Shown: positions 1 to 9,937 of the stretch, in pieces
Position numbering within the stretch: position 1 is the stretch's first letter
How the letters are laid out: each line of letters begins with the position of its first letter
Assembly: GCA_951394405.1 (NCBI GenBank)
Contig: OX596339.1
Coordinates: 2,232,001-2,296,000 of the forward strand
Origin: Coprinellus micaceus
Lineage: Eukaryota > Basidiomycota > Agaricomycetes > Agaricales > Psathyrellaceae
Reading direction: 5' to 3'
Length of the DNA: 64,000 nt
Notes under the pieces: model-generated
Database searches by the model: none
The model's input: the letters and a program-made list of their open reading frames with translations, nothing else
Told to the model about the DNA's origin: nothing
Made by a program: the position numbers and the translations under genes

Positions 1-1288
1 TTTGTTCAGCCGCGATATCCTAAACGGTATGTCAGTTAACTATAGGTGGTACCCGCGAATCGTGGAGGACTCACCTGTTGTAGTAAGGCCTGCTGCCTAT
101 TTTCGATGGGTATACGTGCTTTCAGAGTGCTTCCAAAGTCCATCAGAATTGGTGTTCCGCCGTCGTCAGCGATCATCACGTTGCTGGGTAGTTTACAGTT
201 AGCCGGGACGACGAGGGGCGTTAGAGGTGATAAATGCGCACCCAGGCTTCAAATCACGATGAGCGTACGGTATGACGTCGAGGGCAGGGCCATCGTGGTG
301 TTCAAGTTCCTCGTCTCCGTCGAAGACTACATCGTGTTCCATTTCAACTCGATGTTTCGTGACTAGTGGAACAGAAGCCCCATCATACGAGTACCCGCCC
401 TCAGCATCGCCCTCTGGCTGCGGGAACCGCTCGTCGTTGTCGTCATCCGCAGCCGCCGACCGATTCGGCCTAGGGCGACGCTCGTTTTGAACGGCAGCGG
501 CAGACCTAGCGGAAGTTGGCCGGTACTCGTGCATCGCCCGAACGGCGAGACAGGTGCCTCGGAATAGCTGGAGCATATCCTTTTCGGAGAAGTGTCGGTT
601 GTTGACGAGGTTCGCGTTTATGGCGTCTTGGAGGTTTCCGCGCTGTTCCTGGGGTCAGTACACCCTCTCCGAGACGGAGAGCGGCTCCGAACCTTGTACA
701 AGGGCAGGAACAGATAGACAATTTGGCCATCGCCCTCGGGGTCCTGTACCACGGCCGAGTCCTACGCGTATGGTCAATGGAAGCACAGGCGCTACCCCAT
801 GTGAGTTCTTACCAGAATCCGAATGATGTTGGGATGTCTGTGAGCAGGTTAGTTTCGGGATAAACTGGGGCACGGGCCACGCACTTAAATCTCCTATATG
901 CCTCAACCTCCCGCATAGCTTCCTTTACACCGTCCGACCCAGTGGGACATCGTATCTTCTTGAGCGCGAATTGCCTCTGCGAAAGGTCATACATAACGCG
1001 ACCTGATTGAATTTCCTTGGCGGACATACCCCACTATGCTCGTCTTGGGCAAGGTATACGAAGGAGAATCCCCCTTCGCCGAGGACCTTTACGATCTGGA
1101 CTGTAGTTCGGGGAGGCGTTGAGTTCGTGATCAAGCTGCGAGTTAACGTGGTCCTGACATGTCCGGCCATTAATCTTGAGCTTTGGCTGTTGCTGGCAGA
1201 GGCACGAAGAGACTGCGAGTATCGCATCTTTGGCCTGATCCCGCAGGTTCTCAAAGGAGCGAAAGAGTTGGGAAGGAATGAGGTCCAT
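1..1288 (-). CDS. ENV7: Env7/STK16-like Ser/Thr protein kinase (3' end outside window)
   Basis: Kinase of the NAK family, Env7/STK16 branch; yeast Env7 is a palmitoylated vacuolar-membrane kinase. Manual splicing (exons 1288-1159, 1100-1030, 976-885 and further ones) joins an N-terminal segment with several Cys residues, a glycine-rich loop LGEGGFSFVYLAQDEHSG, the VAIK-type lysine in FALKKIRCP, a YLFLPLYK hinge, the catalytic HRDLKPGN and the DFGS magnesium motif. The window ends just after the codons for QQDIAAEQ, so the C-lobe is missing. A roughly 70-residue acidic, low-complexity insertion sits between helix E and the catalytic loop. The ATG at 1288 is chosen because it opens the frame that splices into the kinase domain. 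It is divergent from SGD1, with a tRNA gene in between. The family is secure; the exact cellular role is inferred. Confidence 0.88.
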
Positions 1289-1398
1289 AGAAGAGGGTGC
1301 GAGTGAGCGTTGAAGGGAAGTAACGTTCAAGCCATTACGAGTGGAACAAGTGTCAGGGCACAGCCACATTACATTGGACGCCAGCCAAAAATAACCAA

Positions 1399-1501
1399 GG
1401 GCCCAACCGGGAATTGAACCCGGGACCACTCACAACTTCACTCCTTAGCAGAGCGGGCTTTTACACCCGAAGCGAGTATCATACTACTAGACCATTGGGC
1501 C
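1399..1501 (-). tRNA. tRNA-Pro(CGG) with a 31-nt intron
   Basis: On the minus strand the acceptor stem GGCCCAA (1501-1495) pairs with TTGGGCC, followed by discriminator C at 1399. The A box TGGTCTAGTAG and the B box GGTTCAATTCC are intact. The anticodon stem CTCGC pairs with GTGAG and the loop is TTCGGGT, giving anticodon CGG at 1469-1467 (proline CCG codons). A 31-nt insertion (1465-1435) lies one base 3' of the anticodon, the canonical position for eukaryotic tRNA introns. The mature length is 72 nt before CCA addition. Its internal Pol III promoter sits between the divergent ENV7 and SGD1 genes. Confidence 0.95.
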
Positions 1502-1611
1502 GACAATGAAAACCGAAAACAAGCGCCAAAGATATGTCTTTTTCGTTTTCCGTTTTCTAGCGTGATAGGCGCTCAGGGCAAAAATCTGCTCTCCCCTGAA
1601 CGGCCACCACG

Positions 1612-4600
1612 ATGAGGGTCAAGACCTCGACGACGCGACTCCCCGTCAGTCTCCAGGAGGAAATTACCTCGGGCGCACAAAATGGTCTGTCTGTATGTGT
1701 TCCATGCTCGACTGGCCTCCACTCACTCAGGCGTTCCGTTTTCAGGGAACGATGATCCCAACCACTATCGCATCGCGCGACACAACACCCGGAGGACGAG
1801 TAGGAAGGAGGCACGAAAGCAAGACCGCAATTCCAAAAAGAACAAGAAGGCGGAGTACTTTGCCCATGGAAGGAAGAGGTCCGCAGAGGACGACGACCTT
1901 GAGGCTCCCCAGTCCAAGAAGGCCAAGCACCATCCGACACAAAATGCGCCAGTCTCTGCACCCCACAAAAGCGTTACGAAACCGCCACAGGAAGCACTCC
2001 CTGTTGCCAGCTCGTCAAAATTAGAGGAACCCTCCAAGCCGAAGCCCAAGGTGCAAGCCAAGCCCAAAACGATGGCGAAACCAGCGAGAGAAGTGGCTGC
2101 CCCGCTACCCTTCTCTCGCGCAGAAGAGGAAGATGATATGAACATCAAGCGTCTGGAGAAGCTTTTGGGGTATGGGAAGAGCTCACGCAAAAAGGCTCAA
2201 GAAGAGGACGACGGGCTTGATGGTGAGTGTTGTCGCTCTGCGCTGGGTTCTCTGCTTGCTGACTTGTGCTCCAGATCTATTGGGCTGGGTTGACACTTTC
2301 GAGTCGTCTATGTTCAAAGTGAGCTCGCCCGCCATCTCCGATACGCGCCTCTAACCTACCTACGCAGGGAAAGACCTCAGGACTAGACAACGAAGAAATG
2401 TCGCTCGGCGAGGAGTATGACGCTGAAGGAGGCTCGGAAACTTACTCGGAAGAAGGTGAAGAGAGCGAGGACGATGAGGACGAAAGTGAAGATGACCAAG
2501 GTGGCGATTGGGATGAAGAGTGGAGTGGGATCGAGTCCGAGTCCGAGTCCGAAGGTGAGGCAGGCGCCCCAGAACTAAGATCTGAGCTTTCAAAATGTGA
2601 GTCCATCCCTTCTCCTCCTAGCCTGGCACAAAGTGACGCCTACTACCAGCTGGAACATACGTTCCCCCCCACCTTCGGAATGCGAGGCTAGATGCCCAAC
2701 AACCCTCGGAGCAGGTAGTCAAGCTGACGCGACAGCTGAAGGGTCTGCTCAACAGGATGTCGGAGGTCAACATATCTTCGATTGTAGACAGTGTTGAGGA
2801 GATTTATCGAAACAATAGCCGGAATGGTATGTTTTCCAATACCTCTTCCACCAAGCTGTTCCATTGACTTTCTGCAGACGTTACTTCAACATTAACGAAG
2901 CTCATTATCGACGGCATCTCCTCCCACTCGACACTCCTGGACTCTTATGTTGTTTTGCACGGTGGCTTCGTATCCGCTCTATACAAACTGGTTGGAATCG
3001 AGTTCGGTGGGTCATAGAGGTTGATTCCCGTCCCTTCACACCAATGACGGTCGATTCACAGCCGCCCACTTCGTCGAAGAAACAATAACCACCTACGAGA
3101 AGCACTACGCGGAACTCTCGGACTCACCGACTGACGAGGTCGAAAAGGAGGGCAAGGAACGCGGAAAAGAATGCTCCAACCTTATTATCCTTGTTTCCGA
3201 GCTGTATAACTTCCAAGTCATCTCCTGCGTCCTCCTCTTTGACGTTGTCCGGTCGTTGCTGGAGGGCCGCCTTACGGAAATGGACGTCGAGCTTCTGCTG
3301 AAGATTTTGCGAAGTAAGTAAAGCCTGTATCATAATGCAGGTGGTCCATGCGCTCATAAATGTTGCTCAGGCTCGGGACAACAGTTGCGGACGGACGACC
3401 CGTTAGCTCTGAAGGACATTGTGCAGGCTATTCAGGACAAGGTTTCGGAACAGAATGCCGAGAACAAGTACGCTATATTTCCTCTTCTTCTTTGAGATTC
3501 CCGTTGCCAACTCCGCAACGTTTAGCTCTCGAGTACGGTTCATGATAGAGACCCTCCTCAACCTCAAGAACAACAAGGTCAAGAAGGTTGCAGCGGCCCA
3601 AAGCCAAGGTGGCGACTCCATGGAGCGGATGAAGAAGTTCTTGTCTGGTTTGAACAAGTCGCGAACAGGTTCGTCCCCAGTCCCTACCTATCGCACCTTT
3701 AACTGACATGGGGTCGTAGTTCTCTCGCACGAACCCCTCAGAGTATCCCTGCAAGACCTGCATTCCGCTGATACGAGAGGGAAATGGTGGCTCGTTGGAG
3801 CAGCTTGGGGAGGCGACCCTCTGGTCGAGCGCCGCGCGGAGCTAGAGAAGAGAGCATCGTATCAGCAGCAGGCGTTGAAGGAGGAGGGCAATCTACTTAA
3901 GCTAGCAAGGAAGCAGGGCATGAATTCAGACATTCGGAGGAGTATCTTTGTGGTCATTATGAGCAGCGAGGTCAGTTTCGATTCACTCCTTTTCAGGACC
4001 GAATGGAACTGAAAGCTGATGCTTTGCTAGGACTACGTCGACGCATGCGACCGGTTATCTCAACTGAACCTGACTGAGGTCCAACAACGTGAGATTGTCC
4101 GAGTGTTACTTCACTGCTGTGGGAATGTAGGCACCTCTTCTCCTCTACATCCTGCCCGTGAACTAACCTTTACATTGGGTATTCCGAAGGAAAAATCATA
4201 CAACCCCTACTACGCCCTCATCTGCCAACACCTTTGCAAGCAATCCCACTCCTACAAGATCACCGCCCAGTTCTGCCTGTGGGATTTCCTTCGGGATCTC
4301 GGCGAGACCAAGGTTGGCGGAGCGGAATTGTTAAAGGGGTCCAAGGACGATGATGGTTTCGATGTCAAGTCGATATCGAAGACTAGGATGCGGAATGTGG
4401 CGAAGTGCTATGCGTGGTGGATCGCACGCGATGCGGTAACGCTTATGATTCTCAAGCCTGTCGACTTCACGATCCTCAAGCCACAAACGAAAGAGTTCCT
4501 CAAGGAGCTCTTCACGCAAATTCTTGTCGCCAGTCAACTTTCAACACCCCTCCTCACGGACGACATATCGTCAATTCAACTGACGAAAAACCGCACGCCC

Positions 4601-4786
4601 ATCGAGGAGATCTTCATCAAGGCTTCGAGAGTGGATACCCTTGCCATGGGGTTGGTGTATTTCCTCACCGAGACATTCAAGCCACTGAGGAACGAGACCG
4701 ACTCAGGGTCAAAGTTCCTTTCGTGGAGTGTCGCTCTCGCTACTGACACGCTGCGGAGCGGGTTGGACTTCATTGAGGCGTTGTAA
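1612..4786 (+). CDS. SGD1: Sgd1/NOM1-type MIF4G-MA3 nucleolar protein
   Basis: Ribosome-biogenesis protein of the Sgd1/NOM1 family. In yeast, Sgd1 activates the DEAD-box protein Fal1 during 40S maturation in the nucleolus. About twelve exons are visible (first 1612-1684, second from 1746). The N-terminus is basic (RTSRKEARKQDRNSKKNKK), followed by Lys/Pro-rich and strongly acidic Glu/Asp/Ser stretches. A MIF4G domain follows (SIVDSVEEIYRNN, LIIDGISSHSTLLDSYVV, LLEGRLTEMDVELLLKIL), then the EPLRVSLQDLHSADTRGKWW linker typical of the family, and a C-terminal MA3 domain (DIRRSIFVVIMSSEDYVDAC, NPYYALICQHLC). The start at 1612 is preferred because its short first exon splices in frame. It converges on EFM4 with only 46 bp between stop codons. 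Confidence 0.93.
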
Positions 4787-4832
4787 ATTGGATCTCTAGG
4801 CGCAGTATTTTACACAAACCGGTCTGTCTCCT

Positions 4833-5769
4833 TCAAGGTGCCTGCGGTTTTTGGAATGCGAGGGTCGTCACGACGCTTCCGCTTTGTCCACCGAATGTGA
4901 ACGTGGGGTGGCGGACTTGCGAGCTATAGGGTGATTAGCGATACCCAGTCATAGAAAGGGGAGTGTCGCGCGTACTGATAAACCAATCCAAGTTCCGGGA
5001 CGGTGAAACTCGCTTTCAGCTCCTCTGCAGTGAAATTACATGCTTTGAATTGCCCCAAGTCAACGAAGGCCAGGAAAGATACGATTTTCTCGTACATGTT
5101 ATTAAGAACAGCCCTCCAGGTCGCAGTATCCTCGCCACCCGCGCTGGGTACCCAGCAGCCGGCGACTTGCCCTCTGCATCCTTGTCCCCGAGCGCGATAG
5201 CATCATACGTCCCCTTGTCAAGCAGCAAGTCCCAGTACTCCAATTCGCCGTTGTCTGGGTCCGAGGCCAGACGAGAAGGGGTGTCATTCAGGAAATCGCA
5301 TCCGGTCAGGGTGATCGCTTCGCCGTCTTTCGTGGCTGCAATGCCTTGTGCCAGCCTCACAGCGCCTGCGCTGTAATCAATACCGGCCAGCCTTGACGCA
5401 TTGTAGCCTGCTTCCAGGAGACCGAACAGAAGGGTCCCATTGCCGCACCCGATTTCGAGCACGCTCGGGTTCGAGGAGGGAGGTACGTTGTTGATGCACC
5501 AATCTACCATCTTCTCGACGGAGTCTTCGCCAAACCTGAGGCAAAGAGAGGAAGTTGAGACCTGTAAGAATAAGAAAGACGTAGTGTCCCGCGCACCAGA
5601 CTTCGCCCCCGTCGCCAATCTCCTCGAAATTGACTAATTCCCGCTCGTACACCTCATCCCAGCTTGAAGGTTGGTGATGTCAATTCCTGTAGAGACTTGA
5701 TCATGGGGAAAGGCGACCGAACTGTTCTTTGGTCCCGAGTTTCGAGGGGGGAAGTTCTGCCGTGCTCAT
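4833..5769 (-). CDS. EFM4: eEF1A lysine methyltransferase, Efm4/EEF1AKMT2 type
   Basis: Seven-beta-strand SAM-dependent methyltransferase of the See1/Efm4/METTL10 family, which methylates one lysine of elongation factor 1A in the cytosol. Five exons splice to a protein starting MSTAELPPSKLGTKEHWDEV. It continues with the family N-terminus (GEVWFGEDSVEKMVDWC), SAM motif I VLEIGCGNG, post-I GIDYSAGAV, and the diagnostic DLLLDKGTYDAIAL and ILRPGGLFLITSCN. The spliced C-terminus ends in HPTFTFGGQSGSVVTTLAFQ and stops at 4833, so both ends fit the family. The introns are about 50-90 nt. No catalytic motif is missing. It is tail-to-tail with SGD1. Confidence 0.92.
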
Positions 5770-6226
5770 GATGTCGATGTAGATGGGTGTGCAGCCCAGA
5801 CTTGAGTAGTGCTTTGTAGTACTTGCCTCCCTACAGAAAATTCCAGGCTTAGTCAGCAGTTCTCTTCGTGCTTGGTTGGTTCAGTGTCGGGGGATAGGTC
5901 GTAAATGGCTTTCAGAGTTTGCGAGCATCTGTATGGTTGGCACTTCATGGTATAAAAAAGATGCAAGGATGCGGGATATCGACACGCCGTGACGTGCAGG
6001 AACGGCGGAAGGGCGTTCTGGGGCTTCAAGTTTCGTCTCTCGTTGGAAGCAGAGGTTGCAGCAAGGAAAGAACCTGGAAATGAAGTACTCTGAGTGGAGT
6101 GTATTAGGATGCCGGATATTATGTAGGTCGAAATGCTGGTAGAATAATAATACAAGAATCTAAGGCCGGGTTAGCGGGAGACAGGACGTAAATTGTCAGG
6201 ATGGACATACGTGGAGCCGGGAATCT
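5770..6226. other. Intergenic, EFM4 promoter and PAM18 3' flank
   Basis: No convincing coding exon. It must hold the 5' region of EFM4 and the 3' UTR of PAM18 (both minus strand). A TATAAAA-like string occurs near 5951 on the plus strand, but no plus-strand gene follows it. Confidence 0.6.
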
Positions 6227-6610
6227 TCACCGACGCCTTCCGTCCGACTTCTCCAATAACTCCTTCGCTTCGTTGATTTTGCTGGCAAGGTATGGTGAAC
6301 CGCCTCGATCCGGATGGTTGGCAATCATAATTCGGCGGTGGGCATCTTTCAGCTTGTTGCGAAGCAGAGGACCGTCTCTGGGAAGAAGGTGCAGCGTTTT
6401 ATGTCAACCTACAGAGCAAAGAGAAGAGCTTGAGGAAACGTACTTCAGACCCAGGACGTCAATAGCCTCGCTCCGGTCCATCTTCGCCTTGAACCCTCCC
6501 TTGGCCCACTGTTCCGCCCCCTTCTTCATAAATAGGCCTTGACGGATGAATGATCTACCAAGGACGGCAGCCGCAATGGCACTGATACCAAGAATAACGG
6601 GAGTGGCCAT
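6227..6610 (-). CDS. PAM18: Pam18/Tim14, J-protein of the mitochondrial import motor
   Basis: Stimulates mtHsp70 at the inner-membrane TIM23 presequence translocase motor. Two exons give a protein of about 105 residues. An N-terminal membrane segment ([18 protein letters not shown]) is followed by the conserved FYKGGF-like sequence [21 protein letters not shown]. The truncated J domain contains HPD in [26 protein letters not shown] (written here in overlapping parts: [24 protein letters not shown]). The intron falls inside the J domain, between GLK and DGPLL. The ATG at 6610 puts the membrane segment directly at the N-terminus, as expected for fungal Pam18. Length and architecture match the family. 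Confidence 0.93.
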
Positions 6611-7041
6611 AACGGAGGAGGATGTGGCGGTTTGAAGGAAAAGAGGGATCATGGGATGACAGCGCCCGTGTTGGCAGCCGGAGCACGTGCCAGCTTCCGC
6701 GAAACAAGCGCCCATGTTTCTTGCTCTTCTTCGACAACCACTACTTCGACCCTCATTCTCTTCATTTAACTCGGTTCCCAATTGCTACGGCCTTGCGAAT
6801 CGTAGCAAGACGCCACAGTAGTCTCTGCCTCACCTTGTCCTCATGCTCGGTCATTGAAAGAAGGAATGTTGGTGGGCGCAATGACTCGGAACCGGCATGT
6901 GCTGTGCTTTGTGGACGCCTGTGCCACTTTTGGGCAAACGAGAACAATGTACAGCTCTCGGAGATATAAGGTCGGGTACAGGCGCCATTCCCTTCTCTCT
7001 TAAACCCTTCCTGTTCACCTTCGAGCACCCCACCCAACCCC
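6611..7041. promoter_or_regulatory. Divergent promoter region, PAM18 / helicase 1
   Basis: A 431-bp spacer between divergent start codons. A TATA-like ATATAAG lies at 6964-6970, about 75 bp upstream of the helicase ATG at 7042, and is followed by a pyrimidine-rich stretch. No other motif is convincing. The assignment rests on position only. Confidence 0.4.
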
Positions 7042-9691
7042 ATGCCTTCCGCCCACACCCGCCCCTCACCGCTCGATAGTGAATTGGAAGTGAATGTCGT
7101 ACAAGAACATGCTCTACGTCGGCATCACATCGACGCGTTCTTGGACACCGTCACCGATAACAGCATTGGGCTTGCCCCTGTCTACGGCCCCAGCGCCACA
7201 CTCACTTCGCTTGCCTTCGCTTCGAAGACCAACGTCTTGCAGATTCGCTTCAACGCTCGAGCCGAAGCCAAGCTCACCAATGCTCGAAAGCTCCTGCAAG
7301 AGTGCATCCTCGGCGACGATTTCTTAGTCAAATACGCCTTTCTTATGGACAAGCTTGTGTTCACCCTCTATCAGTGCTTGAAGATACGCGTCGCCGGTGC
7401 ACTGAGCCATCTTCCTCCACAGCCATCAGACTTCTTTGCCCCTGAACCCCTCGTCAAGGCCGTCACCGGTGTACCCGACGCTCCGACGAAGGCTGCCCTT
7501 GTGAAACTGTTTCACGCCCACGAGGGTAAGGAAACTAAGCAAGCAGACACCATTCACCAGTCTTGGCTCGCACTCCAGGTGGGGTCCTCGCCGTACCGGG
7601 GTACAACCCTGCGAAAGTTTGACTCTGTAGATTTAGAGGAAATGGTAGGCCGCACTAATGTCTCATCTCACGTCTTATGCCAGTGTTGATTCTGTACGCA
7701 GCACCTTGCAGAGGTCAGCAAGCACTACTGCCTGGCTCTGCAGCTTCGACAGCTGAAGCCAGTGGTGACCAGGAACGACATCGAGAAGGACTTTAAGAAG
7801 GGGAAGGGCTTCATCGACGTCACCTCGATCCGGTTCAAGACACGCATCACACGGGCCAGTACACAGCAGGTGTGTGTTTAACCATTCTGCTTTTTCGGGG
7901 TGCTGACTACCATTCATAGAAACTCGAAGTGAGGGTCTCCGATGGCGGTCGCGAGTACGATGTCACGGCACGGACGACCAAGGTCGACGGACGCGGTGCG
8001 AAAATCTCTCCATCGCAGAACATCGCGAGCGGGGCCTCCATCGTGCACATCAAGACTATCGGACGCGAAGATCCCACCAACGCCGAAGAAATGAGGCACA
8101 AGCTCCTCGCCAACATCCTACAAGGCAAGCTCACGATTCTCGACCATCGTTTCGTTCAAACGATATTCTTCCCCGAGCTGCTGTCTCCGTGGCCACGAGT
8201 TTCTGATAAGCGCGTGGAGAGGCAAATTTCTATGGCGAAGCCCTTGGCCCTTAATTTCTCGCAGACCCGTGCAGTCCAGACCATCATCTCGCTCGAAGAC
8301 CGACACCGTGTAGTTCTCGTCCATGGCCCACCTGGCACTGGTAAGACCACTGTCATTGCAGCGAGTACCCAGAGCATCGTGGCGTGTGACCCCACCGCGA
8401 CGGTGTGGCTTGTGGCCCATTCCAACGTCGCCGTGAAGAACATCGCCGAGAAGTTGGTCAACTCAGATTTCTTGGATTTCAAGATCGTCGTATCCAAGGA
8501 GTTTCACTTTGACTGGTTCGTCGAACCGCTGTCTTCTGTGCGCCTTCTACACACTGATACTAACCTACCTCCGCTGTGCAGGCACGAGCACCTTTACCAG
8601 AAGGTAGAACGGAACCTCATCCGAACTGATTCGCTCCCGGACGACGCCCTCGCAGCTCAGCGGCTCCTTCTTGGATCACGGGTTATCCTCTCGACGCTCA
8701 GCAATCTTCTCAATAACAAGATGGCTTCAATTACTCTCGTTGCTCCTGTGAAGAACTTGGTCGTAGACGAAGCGTCCCAGGTGGATGTCGGCGACTACCT
8801 CCCTGTCATCAACCGGTTCCAACACACCCTCGATAAGGTCGTCTTTATTGGGGACCACAAGCAACGTAGGTTTCCATCTGCCTTGGGTCGCGATGTCGAA
8901 GCTGACCGTGCTTCGATAGTGGCCCCGTACGGCTGTGAACAGATCAAGCAACTCGAAAGCATCTTCGAGAAGAAACACCTTTGTGTAAACGCGGTTATGC
9001 TCGATACTCAATGTGAGTGCTGCCATATCTGTAGGACCATCGTCTAATAATATGCCTCAGATCGTATGCCAGTACCCATCGGGACCTTCATCTCGACGCA
9101 CGTCTACGAGGGGCGCTTGAAAACGTCCCACCAGCTCACGTCAAGGAAGACATGTCAATTCGTTAATGTAAATAAGTCTAAGGAGCAACATAGTGGGAAG
9201 AGCTGGATAGTAAGCCCTTGTTTCCTGTTCGCGATGAACCTGAAATTAACGTGTGTCCCCAGAACTATCAAGAGGCTGCGGTCGTCATCGGCCTCGCGAG
9301 GCAGCTAACGGAACGGGGGTTGGCCTTCAGAATAATCACGCCCTACGACCCACAACGCTCCCACATCGAAAGCCAGCTCAAACTTCAGAAGTTGCCGTTC
9401 GAGGACAAAGTCTTCAATGTCGATTCGTTCCAGGGCAACGAAGCAGACTACATCATCGTCTCGCTTGTGCGGTCTGCAAACAAGATTGGGTTCTTGCAGG
9501 AGAGCAGGCGGGTTAACGTCATGCTCTCGAGATGCAAGAAGGGTATGGTGGTTTGCACGAATCGTTTGTTTGTTGAGGGAGTCGCGAGGGATACATTGGT
9601 TGGCAAGTTGGCGACTGAAATGGGGAAGCTTGGTGATCCCTGGATTGACTGTCGGAAGGTTCTCTATGGGGGTGCAAAACTTTTTGCATAG
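7042..9691 (+). CDS. UPF1-like SF1 helicase, tandem copy 1
   Basis: Superfamily 1 DNA2/NAM7-type RNA/DNA helicase related to UPF1, SDE3 and MOV10. Seven exons: 7042-7644, 7702-7869, 7920-8515, 8582-8865, 8920-9012, 9061-9209, 9263-9691. Motifs run in order: Walker A GPPGTGKTT, motif Ia AHSNVAVKNIAEKL, Walker B VVDEASQVD, motif III IGDHKQLAP, YRMP, motif IV IITPYDPQ, motif V VDSFQGNEADYIIVSLVRS and motif VI RRVNVMLSRCKKGM. All ATPase residues are present. The N-terminal 200 residues resemble those of the next gene and have a possible degenerate 3'-5' exonuclease-like pattern. It is a tandem paralogue of the gene at 9938-12884, with which it shares intron positions. Substrate and pathway (RNA surveillance, silencing) cannot be read from sequence. 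Confidence 0.9.
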
Positions 9692-9937
9692 TGCGGTTGA
9701 GTAGAAACATTCCTTCTCGTTTTGTATAGATCATGTATGTAACATATCGGGTGGGCCTCCCTGCCAGCATCGAATGAAATGCCTGTCCGTCGAGGAGGCT
9801 GGCATGCGTGGGAATCTTTCTGCTTCCTTTGCCTCGAGGCATCCCTCGTGTCTGCAAGAGGCGAATCGTAGGATTGCGAAGCACAGCACGCTTTGAACCG
9901 CTCCCCCACCCGAGGCAGCGCTCCAAAGCATCTAGGG

